Source of the DNA: JBFLVQ01 sp040758525 | GTDB lineage: Bacteria > Acidobacteriota > Blastocatellia > Chloracidobacteriales > JADJPF01 | Reading direction: 5' to 3' | Assembly (NCBI GenBank): GCA_040758525.1 | Contig: JBFLVQ010000138.1 | Location: forward strand, 1 to 16,253 | Length of the DNA stretch: 16,253 bases | Part shown: positions 7,461-14,039 of the stretch, in pieces | Layout: each line of letters begins with the position of its first letter | Numbering within the stretch: position 1 is the stretch's first letter | Made by a program: the position numbers and the translations under genes | Notes under the pieces: generated by a model | Seen by the model: only the letters and a program-made list of their open reading frames with translations | Databases searched by the model: none | What the model was told of the DNA's origin: nothing

Positions 7461-7550
7461 CCAATCAAAGCCGTGTGTCGCACTAGATAGTGAAGTAATA
7501 CTATTGTACCGGGAATATGGGCAAGAAATAGCGATTAATCGAATCTTTAG

Positions 7551-7600
7551 TTATAAGGATATTGCTTGAGTTTTTTTAACTACAAGCAATATCCTTATAA
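7551..7600. repeat. 18-bp perfect inverted repeat between convergent genes
   Basis: TTATAAGGATATTGCTTG at 7551-7568 is perfectly complementary to CAAGCAATATCCTTATAA at 7583-7600 across a 14-base loop that contains seven T in a row. It lies between the ends of the DinB-like gene and the secreted-protein gene, where a bidirectional terminator is expected. However, the stem is AT-rich and no T-run follows it on either strand. A small mobile-element relic is the alternative. Confidence 0.6.
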
Positions 7601-7692
7601 AACAACAATTATTGAGTAGGTTTATGGGCACGGAAAGTCACACTTTTAGCGCGCCTGTTAATCCATTAACAGAGCCTCTGTTTATCTCACAC

Positions 7693-8340
7693 TTATCTAA
7701 CATCACAGCATGTATTACACTCTGGAATACATACTGCCATGCCACATGCTCTAGTAGAGCCACACGTGACACAACAAGTATTATTTCCACTACCACCATC
7801 ACCGCCGTTTCCCCAATCACCCCAATCACCCCAATCACCCCAATCACCACCGTCACCATCATCATCGCCTTCATCCTCATCCTCATCCTCATCTATTAAG
7901 GTATCAGATGTAATAAATGGGGAGGTAACTTTCACTACTTGGATAGTAAAATAGGGGGAAGTTTTAGTATCTTCTTTAGCAGTTGCACGAAACTCCAATT
8001 TATCTAGCATCTGCCTGGTCTTGCCATTACTACTGTTATCTATTCGAAAAATTGTCACATCAACCACACGACCATTTTTATCGCGTATCTGTGGAGTGAT
8101 ATTAAAAACCTCTCCATTTCTTTCAATAGTTATTACCCCACCAACATATTCTGTGGCTATTATTAAAGGCCCATCAGCAGGTTTGAGTTTGAGTGTTACT
8201 AACTTTTTTGAAGCTTGGGTAGTTTTAGCCTGAGATTTAAATTTAACACTACTAGCTTGCACGCAAAGCGTAAATGTAAAACAAAATACTACTAAGAGCG
8301 GTGCTAACATGGTGTTAACAAGACTACGATTCTTTTTCAT
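7693..8340 (-). CDS. Secreted protein with Asp/Gly/Trp repeats and eight-cysteine tail
   Basis: I do not recognise a named family. The 215-residue product has a signal peptide (KK-R start, hydrophobic core at about 11-26, likely cleavage after A29). Residues about 45-140 look like a compact beta domain. An acidic linker (147-164, EDEDEDE) runs into a GDWGDWGDWGDWG repeat (165-177) and Gly/Asn. The C-terminus packs eight cysteines into 24 residues (C189, C190, C193, C199, C204, C208, C211, C212). AAGGAG lies 7 bases before the ATG. Secretion plus dense cysteines suggests a disulfide knot or metal-binding tail displayed on an acidic stalk; a ribosomally made modified peptide is a less likely option. 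The gene stands alone. Confidence 0.8.
   Translation of the reverse strand: MKKNRSLVNTMLAPLLVVFCFTFTLCVQASSVKFKSQAKTTQASKKLVTLKLKPADGPLIIATEYVGGVITIERNGEVFNITPQIRDKNGRVVDVTIFRIDNSSNGKTRQMLDKLEFRATAKEDTKTSPYFTIQVVKVTSPFITSDTLIDEDEDEDEGDDDGDGGDWGDWGDWGDWGNGGDGGSGNNTCCVTCGSTRACGMAVCIPECNTCCDVR
7811..7846. repeat. Four tandem 9-bp repeats inside the secreted-protein gene
   Basis: CCCCAATCA is repeated four times without mismatch (7811-7819, 7820-7828, 7829-7837, 7838-7846) and encodes the Gly-Asp-Trp units on the minus strand. A TCATCC hexamer repeat near 7870-7890 encodes the Asp/Glu run. Both are in frame, so slippage would change linker length without breaking the protein. Confidence 0.9.
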
Positions 8341-8732
8341 TTTGCTTCTCCTTTAGAGCTGAATTGTCTGAGTTATTTTCCTAAAAGTACTCGCAGTTTG
8401 CTTTATTGATGAATTCAATCAATACGATCTGAATGGAAAGACACCAATATCTCTATGACAAACTCTATCTTCCTGTAAATGGCTTATTGAGATAATGCTT
8501 AACTTGGGTAGGACAATTTAATATAGACTTGGCTAACCATAGTTGTATTTTTCTACAGAAAGATTTGTCGAAAATCTGAAAAACCGATAAGAATAAATAT
8601 GCTTGATACGTTGCTGCTGCTGGCCCCAGATAAGGATTGGGATAAGATGATCTGTACCGTCTAGTGAAGCTATGAGTATCTCGTACTTCGAATAGAATAG
8701 TCAGCCTATAAACAATCCCTAGCATCACACTA
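8341..8732. other. Intergenic region upstream of the secreted-protein gene
   Basis: No gene supported. A minus-strand open frame covers 8465-8770, but it overlaps the end of the coiled-coil gene, has no ribosome-binding site and resembles nothing known. No strong hairpin, repeat or promoter was seen beyond the AAGGAG site next to 8340. Confidence 0.45.
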
Positions 8733-8975
8733 TCAGATATCTTTAACCGTATCTGAATCCCTACGTACACGCTGGAGCAACTTTTTAGACTTATCTAAGC
8801 TCTTGTGAGCTTCATCAATAACTGCCTGAGCATTATCTATATTAAGGCGAGCACGAGCGATTTCTTCATCTAATAATTCTCGCTGCTGTTTAATCTGTTT
8901 CTTCTGCTGGCGTACAGTTTCAACTGAATTATCAAACGGGCTAGGGAAGTTATTGGTATCGTCAAGCTTGCTCAT
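8733..8975 (-). CDS. Small coiled-coil protein (80 aa)
   Basis: Short soluble protein with no signal peptide. After a polar start (SKLDDTNNFPSPFDNS), residues about 18-72 are a continuous charged helix rich in Gln, Lys, Glu and Arg with leucines and alanines at heptad spacing (QIKQQRELLDEEIARARLNI), so a coiled coil is likely. The ATG at 8975 is chosen because an AGGGGGTG ribosome-binding site precedes it by about 7 bases; the frame stays open further upstream to 9095, but that extension lacks one and looks non-coding. I do not recognise the family. It may be a scaffold or a partner protein. There is a gap of almost 400 bases to the next gene on this strand, so no operon is implied. Confidence 0.65.
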   Translation of the reverse strand: MSKLDDTNNFPSPFDNSVETVRQQKKQIKQQRELLDEEIARARLNIDNAQAVIDEAHKSLDKSKKLLQRVRRDSDTVKDI

Positions 8976-9500
8976 ATTATCACCCCCTTGTCTGTTAATA
9001 GCAATATTTAGACCAATAGGTGAGCAGAAATAAGGCGGAAGATGAGGCTGGTAACACTTCTGAGAACTGCTTAATTTAGCCAAGCCAGACAACATAAGAA
9101 ATTGTATTTTTTACCGTCATTTGAGCCTTTTTACAACTCTTTGGTGCGTTATTTAGTAGGAGAACAAATTATTTGTAGAATTGCTGAAAAGTGTACGGTT
9201 GTTGATCTAACAAAGTCAGCAAAATTCGGCAAGTAGATCACAATATATGGAACAGAGATATCCCTTAGATCAAAAAACTTAAATGATAGACCTAAGTGAT
9301 AACAATATACTTAACATTAATATATGCGATAGCATCAGGATAACCTATCCCCAAAAGATAAATGATTAGCTGCACAGCTTGAGCCACAAATTTACCGAGC
9401 TCAAGCTGTACAGAGTAAATCGTAACTCCAACCTCCGCAGTCTAGGCAGTATCCTGTCTGATTGCAAATTATCCATCTTAACAAATAAAAGGAGATCACC
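8976..9500. other. Intergenic region between the coiled-coil gene and the lipoprotein gene
   Basis: No gene supported. It should hold the promoters of both flanking, divergently read genes. Structures seen are a perfect odd palindrome, ACAAAT-T-ATTTGT, at 9164-9176 and the long hairpin at 9371-9412. Confidence 0.45.
9371..9412. repeat. Near-perfect 14-bp inverted repeat upstream of the lipoprotein gene
   Basis: TGCACAGCTTGAGC at 9371-9384 pairs with GCTCAAGCTGTACA at 9399-9412 with one mismatch and a 14-base loop. It ends 88 bases before the lipoprotein start. It may be a 5'-leader structure, or a terminator lacking a T-run. Confidence 0.5.
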
Positions 9501-10016
9501 ATGTCATACATATCATATACACGTACCATTTTATTATTCGTTCTTGTGTTAGCTATAATTGGCTGTAGGCCCATAAAAACACCACCACCTGATTGTGGAG
9601 CAGGCATTGGTAAGAGTCAGGCTATTGAATTAAGTAAGGCTGTGCAAGGCGCAGGAGCTGTATTTTACAAAACTTTCTATAATGTACTAGACCCTAGTAG
9701 TAATTGCCCGGGTGGAACAGTGACTGGCCTCAAAGCTAATTCTAGTTCTTACCTTACGATTGGCAATGCCAAAATAAATTTTATTCTCACTCATAAAGTT
9801 CCTCAGAATATGACTGTAGAGCAGATTGCTCAAGATCCAAACTTATATATAGCTCTTGATCCAGATCAAGCTATGACAAAAGAACAGTTGAAGGATCTCT
9901 TTGAAGGTGATCTACAATTCCCTATCGATAAACCTATCCAAGCTTTTGTCTCCTATAATACTCCTCCTAATCCTCTACCATCTCAAATATACGTTCAGCT
10001 TGACTGGGTTCAATAG
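9501..10016 (+). CDS. Putative lipoprotein (171 aa)
   Basis: Exported lipoprotein of unknown function. Residues 1-21 form a signal peptide (hydrophobic ILLFVLVLAII) ending in a lipobox, IIGC, with C22 as the lipidated residue. The mature part starts with a Pro-rich stretch and carries two more cysteines (C32 and one in SNCPGG) that could form a disulfide. It then alternates strands and short helices without a motif I recognise (for example NAKINFILTHKV, MTVEQIAQDPNLYIAL, MTKEQLKDLFEGDL). AAAGGAG lies 7 bases before the ATG, so the start is secure. It is a single gene with no functional link to its neighbours. Membrane attachment is well supported; the role is not. Confidence 0.78.
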   Translation: MSYISYTRTILLFVLVLAIIGCRPIKTPPPDCGAGIGKSQAIELSKAVQGAGAVFYKTFYNVLDPSSNCPGGTVTGLKANSSSYLTIGNAKINFILTHKVPQNMTVEQIAQDPNLYIALDPDQAMTKEQLKDLFEGDLQFPIDKPIQAFVSYNTPPNPLPSQIYVQLDWVQ

Positions 10017-10127
10017 TAATGTCAGTACCAATCAGATGACTCAAAGATAGATAGCTAGGAGATTGGATCTGGTTCAAAAAGATGTTGGAACTGTTTTGAG
10101 TCGAATTAACAATTAAAGTAAGTATCT

Positions 10128-10206
10128 GTGGATCTGTTTGGGGTGTGTAAGGTTCGATCTTAAAATTTTTAGTATTGAACTATATCACACCAAAAAACAG
10201 ATCCAC
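10128..10206. repeat. MITE-like element with about 20-bp terminal inverted repeats
   Basis: GTGGATCTGTTT at 10128-10139 is perfectly inverted as AAACAGATCCAC at 10195-10206. After a short interruption, GGTGTG (10142-10147) again pairs with CACACC (10186-10191). The 79-bp unit has no coding capacity and an AT-rich middle, and could fold into one long hairpin. No clear target duplication flanks it. Confidence 0.5.
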
Positions 10207-10269
10207 TAGACCAATGCTTAATCGTTTGCTAAGAGCGCAGGCTCATTCAAGTTCAAGATGCGCTGCTTA

Positions 10270-10368
10270 CTTCCTTCTGCGCAATCCGCGATAGATGTGT
10301 TAACACGCACCGCCATTGTCCCTTTTGCCTAATAAAGACGCAGGATGAATGGTAATTACAACATCTGG
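10270..10368 (-). pseudogene. Possible uracil-DNA-glycosylase C-terminal remnant
   Basis: On the minus strand, PDVVITIHPASLLGKRD is readable from about 10368 to 10318, then a stop, then HIYRGLRRRK in the same frame. It resembles the C-terminal HPS/HPA motif and following helix of family 4/5 or UdgX-type glycosylases, which have the form VxxTxHPSxxLR followed by a helix ending DLRR. Upstream frames are broken. Similarity is short and from memory, so this is tentative. Confidence 0.25.
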
Positions 10369-10500
10369 CAAATTTCGCTGCTAGCCTAGTTAGCAAGTCA
10401 TAAAAACAGTGATTGAAATCATAGAAGGTGTGTACGCGGTCCGAGATAAACTTCTTAAAACCTTTGAGCGCAGCAAGTAGATCAATTTGAAAGCCATAAC

Positions 10501-11760
10501 CTATCTGTTTTTGTCTTTTATAGCGGCAGTGCTATTTTCGTATTTATTAGCATTTTGGGTAGGTGTGATACCAATATAACGTGCACGTGGTCGGATCAAT
10601 CTGTTAGTTTGATATTGCTCAATAGCATGTCCAATCCAGCCAATCGTTCTACCTAAGGCAAAGAGCCCTATTGCTGCACCCTGTGGCAATGAAAGTGCGC
10701 GTGCCAATGTCACCAAGGCAAAATCTATCGTGGGATGTTCTCCAGTAAGATTACGCATTGCTGTATTGATCGCGATAGCCAGTTTTACTGCAGTGTTGGA
10801 GGGGCAGGCGCGCGTCACCATTTTAAAAAGTATCGCGCCGCGTGGATCACCTTTTGGATAGAGCGAATGGCCAAAACCTGGCACTTCTTCACCACGCCGC
10901 AATCTACTCACTAGACAGGAACGCGCTGATGATGGGTTACCTGCCTCATTAAATAGTGCTTCCACACGATCACAATACCCGCCATGCTTGGCGCCTTGTA
11001 ATGCTGCCAAGCCGGCAGTCACAACCGCGTATGGTGTTGAACCTGCTGAAGCCACACAGCGTGCAGTGAAGGCAGAGACATTCAATTCGTGATCAGCAGA
11101 GAGTATTAATGCTGTATTTATCAAGGCGATCGCCTTACGATCGCTCGATGCCCAACTACGCTGTATTACCTGCGTTATAGGCTCTTCCGAAGGCATACAT
11201 CCTGCGGCAATGGCTGCCAACATTCGTAATATCCGTGCCCCAGTCTGCGCTACTGCAGCAGGGCGCAGATCATAAGCAGATAGATCGTGTGGCGCTGCCA
11301 TTGATACAAATACCTGAAACTTCTCCATTGGTGAAAGGCTAGCAACACTCTTTTGCCAAGTACGCCAGAGATGAGAAATGTTCAGACTATTTGAGTTTGG
11401 AAATATCCAATCACCTGTCCAGATCAATGCTGCAACCTGTTCGACGTTACGTTCTTTAGCAAGAGTTACCACATTATGGCCGCGATAATAGAGCTGGCCA
11501 TCGTCAATAAGTGAGATAGCAGACTCGAGTACTGGTGCACCCCAATGGAGTGCTTTTTCTGCCACACGAGCAGGATTGCGCCGCTGTTCGTGCCGCTCTT
11601 TCAAGCTTTCAATATCATCACGAGAATAGCGGCGGCTACGGGTGTTATCGGCTAATTCAGAGCGGATCCGTCCGCGACTGACATAAGCATAGATAGTAGC
11701 AACACTGACACCCAATTCTGCTGCTGCTTCGCGTGCAGTTAAAAAGACTGGTTTACCCAT
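10501..11760 (-). CDS. Citrate synthase-family protein with N-terminal helix-turn-helix
   Basis: Fusion of a DNA-binding domain and an enzyme (419 aa). Residues about 5-55 are an excisionase/MerR-like helix-turn-helix (LTAREAAAELGVSVATIYAY, then RSRRYSRDDIESLK). Residues 70-400 are a citrate synthase domain. The triad that condenses acetyl-CoA or propionyl-CoA with oxaloacetate is complete: H259 in GAKHGG, H298 in GFGHSLYPKGDPR and D346 in TIDFALVTL, with H224 and the C-terminal Arg-rich stretch (RLIRPRARY) for substrate. AGAGGT lies 6 bases before the ATG. It is divergent from a second citrate synthase, across operator-like dyads it may bind. HTH-fused citrate synthases next to a normal one are known in other bacteria; their function is not settled. 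Confidence 0.92.
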   Translation of the reverse strand: MGKPVFLTAREAAAELGVSVATIYAYVSRGRIRSELADNTRSRRYSRDDIESLKERHEQRRNPARVAEKALHWGAPVLESAISLIDDGQLYYRGHNVVTLAKERNVEQVAALIWTGDWIFPNSNSLNISHLWRTWQKSVASLSPMEKFQVFVSMAAPHDLSAYDLRPAAVAQTGARILRMLAAIAAGCMPSEEPITQVIQRSWASSDRKAIALINTALILSADHELNVSAFTARCVASAGSTPYAVVTAGLAALQGAKHGGYCDRVEALFNEAGNPSSARSCLVSRLRRGEEVPGFGHSLYPKGDPRGAILFKMVTRACPSNTAVKLAIAINTAMRNLTGEHPTIDFALVTLARALSLPQGAAIGLFALGRTIGWIGHAIEQYQTNRLIRPRARYIGITPTQNANKYENSTAAIKDKNR

Positions 11761-11771
11761 ATCACTACCTC

Positions 11772-11815
11772 TATATATTGATTAAGTAATCAACTCTATT
11801 GATTACTTGATCAAG
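11772..11815. promoter_or_regulatory. Two dyad operators spaced 21 bp between the citrate synthase genes
   Basis: Site 1 is TTGATTA-AG-TAATCAA at 11778-11793, a perfect dyad. Site 2 is TTGATTA-CT-TGATCAA at 11799-11814, with one mismatch; it overlaps a perfect palindrome, CTTGATCAAG, at 11806-11815. Both begin within the shared sequence TATTGATTA, exactly 21 bp apart, so they lie on the same face of the helix. They abut the -35 box of the rightward gene and lie 18 bases from the start of the leftward gene. TATATA at 11772-11777 could be a -10 for the leftward gene but would put its start inside the ribosome-binding site. The helix-turn-helix of the leftward product is the natural candidate binder. 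Confidence 0.6.
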
Positions 11816-11816
11816 A

Positions 11817-11844
11817 TTGACAATAGATTCTATAGATCAATAAT
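11817..11844 (+). promoter_or_regulatory. Sigma-70 promoter of the second citrate synthase gene
   Basis: A perfect TTGACA at 11817-11822 and AATAAT (5 of 6 to consensus) at 11839-11844 are separated by 16 bases. The predicted start, near 11851, precedes the GGAGG at 11866-11870. The -35 begins 2 bases after the second dyad, so a bound protein there could block or recruit polymerase. Confidence 0.6.
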
Positions 11845-11875
11845 ACCAGCAAGAGAACATTAAATGGAGGAAATT

Positions 11876-12949
11876 ATGAATGACGGGTTGGCAGGCGTGG
11901 TAGCGGCAGAAACAATATTGAGTGAGGTAGACGGCGAGCGTGGACAGCTTATTATCCGTGGCTATCGGCTTGATGAACTGGCTGGCAAAGTATCATTTGA
12001 AGCAGCCACGGCACTACTCTGGCAAGATCTGGCACCTACGCCAACAACGTTAGAAACCGTTAGTGAAGCGCTTGGGCAGGCTCGCCTAAAAGTATTTCAA
12101 CACTTGCCGGTAATTATTCCGCGTATTGCCGGTTTGAATCCGACCGAAGCACTACGAGCAGCACTGGCCTCACTATCAGATCGTGATGAGACGCCGCATC
12201 ATTATCTGGTAAGCGCTGCTATCCCCGTCTTTATTGCGGCAATTGCACGCATACAACAAGGTGAGACCGTTATCGAGCCTGATAAAAATTTATCTCAGCC
12301 AGCAGATCTTTTAAGAATGATGCGGGGCAAGCGCGCCAGTAGCGATGAAGAGTATGCACTGACAGCTTATCTGGTCACAGTAATGGAGCATGGGATGAAT
12401 GCTTCAACATTTACTGCCCGTGTCATTGCTGCTACCCAAGCCGGTATTATCTCATCAGTGGTTGGCGCATTATGCGCATTGAAAGGACCCTTGCATGGTG
12501 GTGCACCCGGGCCTGTGCTAGATATGCTCGATGCCATAGGCAACCGTGACAATATCAATAATTGGATCAAAGTACAGCTAGCAGAAGGCAAGCGCCTTAT
12601 CGGCTTTGGTCATCGAATCTATCGTGTGCGTGATCCACGTGCAGATATATTAAAAAATGTTGTCAAGCGATTAAGCAAAACTGGCAACGTACGCCTGATT
12701 TTTGCTGAAGAGGTTGAGCAAGCAGCATTGCAAGCACTAAAGGCTCATAAGCCGGATCGGCCACTACATACCAATGTGGAGTTTTATACTGCACTGGTGC
12801 TGGATGTACTGGGGTTTGCACGTGAAATGTTTACACCGCTATTTGCAATGGGACGTGTGATCGGATGGACAGCACACATTTTTGAACAAGCACGTACCGG
12901 CAAATTGATCCGTCCAGAATCGATCTATATAGGACCACGCAAAGAATAG
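11876..12949 (+). CDS. Citrate/2-methylcitrate synthase
   Basis: Cytosolic enzyme of 357 residues condensing an acyl-CoA with oxaloacetate, at the entry of the TCA or methylcitrate cycle. Family marks are EVDGERGQLIIRGYRLDEL at the N-terminus, H172 (MEHGMNAS), H207 (KGPLHGG), H246 (GFGHRIYRVRDPR) and the C-terminal GRVIGWTAHIFEQ. At the position of the catalytic Asp (usually NVDFY) it has Glu: NVEFY, E302. I recall this variant from a subset of bacterial homologues, but it differs from the paralogue next door, which keeps Asp. The ATG at 11876 is preferred over the one at 11864 because GGAGG at 11866-11870 fits only the later start. Whether citrate or methylcitrate is made cannot be read from sequence. 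Confidence 0.93.
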   Translation: MNDGLAGVVAAETILSEVDGERGQLIIRGYRLDELAGKVSFEAATALLWQDLAPTPTTLETVSEALGQARLKVFQHLPVIIPRIAGLNPTEALRAALASLSDRDETPHHYLVSAAIPVFIAAIARIQQGETVIEPDKNLSQPADLLRMMRGKRASSDEEYALTAYLVTVMEHGMNASTFTARVIAATQAGIISSVVGALCALKGPLHGGAPGPVLDMLDAIGNRDNINNWIKVQLAEGKRLIGFGHRIYRVRDPRADILKNVVKRLSKTGNVRLIFAEEVEQAALQALKAHKPDRPLHTNVEFYTALVLDVLGFAREMFTPLFAMGRVIGWTAHIFEQARTGKLIRPESIYIGPRKE

Positions 12950-13164
12950 TTTGGATGTTATACTCGACACAATCACTACACACAAGCACGACGTTGTGCC
13001 ACTGCCAAAGTTAATACTAATGAACTACAGCTAATAAAGCAGTACACCATATTCGGCAATGGAAACTAAGTTTCTATCTTGTTAATGCTGATTACATTGT
13101 TACCGGGATAACAATAGTTCGATCTCTTCTACTACTTGAGCAAACTATTTTTATAGAATATCTA

Positions 13165-13759
13165 ACGGGTAAGCCAAAGATCCTCATTACACTAATATTA
13201 CCTGCTACTGGTTATGCACAGCAGAGCGATTTCTCCATTGTGATCGATCCCCCTAGCGCAGTTGTTAGACAGGGAGAATCGGCTTCTTTCACCATATCTG
13301 GTGAAAAGGATGGGCAACCTTATCCAGTCCAATTTAGCTTCTCTTTCACTACCTTTTGGAACTATGGTTTCAGCGACATTAACGAACCAACCAACCAAGC
13401 TGATGTTTACGGTAAACGTTCCGTTCACAATCAAGCCAGGAGATTACCCTATTACCATAACAGGCAAGGATGTTACTGGCATCTCGCAGACTGGCACACT
13501 GACAATAACTGTGCTTAAAGAAAAACCTATCATCAATTCCCTCACCAAAGGCCATCTTTTCATTGCTGGTAGTAGTTTCGGTACAATGCCAATGGTAAAG
13601 ATTAATGGCAAGGATTTAGGCGAAAGAATTGCTGGTGTAACCGATGTAACCATAACCTTGAAAGGAACCAAAAAGAGGTTAGGGATAGTCAAGGGCCGTA
13701 ATGAATTGGCTATTACTGTTGATGGCGAGACGGTGACATCTACTTTTCACTTAAAGTGA
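13165..13759 (+). pseudogene. Broken gene for a secreted Ig-like/IPT-like protein
   Basis: One frame reads a signal-peptide-like stretch (KPKILITLILPATGYAQQ, from about 13171) and the start of an Ig-like domain (IDPPSAVVRQGESASFTISG) up to about 13340. The domain then continues one frame over (LSLPFGTMVSATL, then IKPGDYPITITG and TLTITV to about 13514), followed by a C-terminal domain (IINSLTKGHLFIAGSSFG, VKINGKDL, ITLKGTKKRLG) ending at 13759. The two halves complement each other, so a 1-base shift lies near 13335-13345, and no start codon precedes the signal peptide. The C-terminal module resembles IPT/TIG-like modules I associate with Blastocatellia surface proteins. It would have been a cell-surface adhesion or structural protein. 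A sequencing error could cause the frameshift but not the missing start. Confidence 0.7.
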
Positions 13760-13760
13760 A
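13746..13760. repeat. 15-bp palindrome over the stop codon of the broken gene
   Basis: TTCACTT-A-AAGTGAA is a perfect odd palindrome spanning the TGA at 13757-13759. It has no T-run after it. It may be a transcript-end hairpin. Confidence 0.35.
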
Positions 13761-13910
13761 GTGGTAATCAATATCGCGCAAGGAACGCTAACAACGCCCC
13801 TTACTTTCTGTCATGATTAGTATGAAAATTTCCAGTTGATTTCAATATACCAATTGCAATGTTTCAGATTTGTCATGAAGAACAGATAGGAACACGCATC
13901 GATTGAGAAG

Positions 13911-14039
13911 ATGCGCTTGAATAATCTTGGCTTCAAGCCCACAATCTGGCTCAACCGTCACGTGTTTCCTATCGTCAAAACTGATTCGCCAGAGTATTAC
14001 AGCCTATGGCAGTTGCTCTACAAGCGGTTTGCGTACTAG
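13911..14039 (+). CDS. Possible small protein or gene remnant (42 aa)
   Basis: From ATG 13911 the frame encodes 42 residues containing FKPTIWLNRHVFPIV and YSLWQLLYKRFAY, with a stop at 14037-14039. The aromatic, Pro-containing composition looks like real protein rather than noise and resembles the C-terminal end of a larger enzyme. The frame closes at 13887, just upstream, and only a weak GAGAAG precedes the start, so a decayed C-terminus is as likely as a gene. I do not recognise the family. It ends 1 base before the convergent ankyrin gene. Confidence 0.3.
   Translation: MRLNNLGFKPTIWLNRHVFPIVKTDSPEYYSLWQLLYKRFAY

Larger units (their letters stand above)
10017..10500. other. Intergenic region with repeat and gene debris
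   Basis: No intact gene. It contains the MITE-like inverted repeat at 10128-10206 and, on the minus strand at about 10270-10368, a possible glycosylase remnant, each listed separately. No terminator was recognised for either flanking gene. Confidence 0.45.

Noticed and set aside
7811..7846. CRISPR-like array of short repeats
   Set aside because: The 9-bp units are contiguous without spacers and encode in-frame Gly-Asp-Trp repeats of the secreted protein.
8465..8770. Minus-strand open frame of 101 codons
   Set aside because: Overlaps the end of the coiled-coil gene, lacks a ribosome-binding site and has non-protein-like composition.
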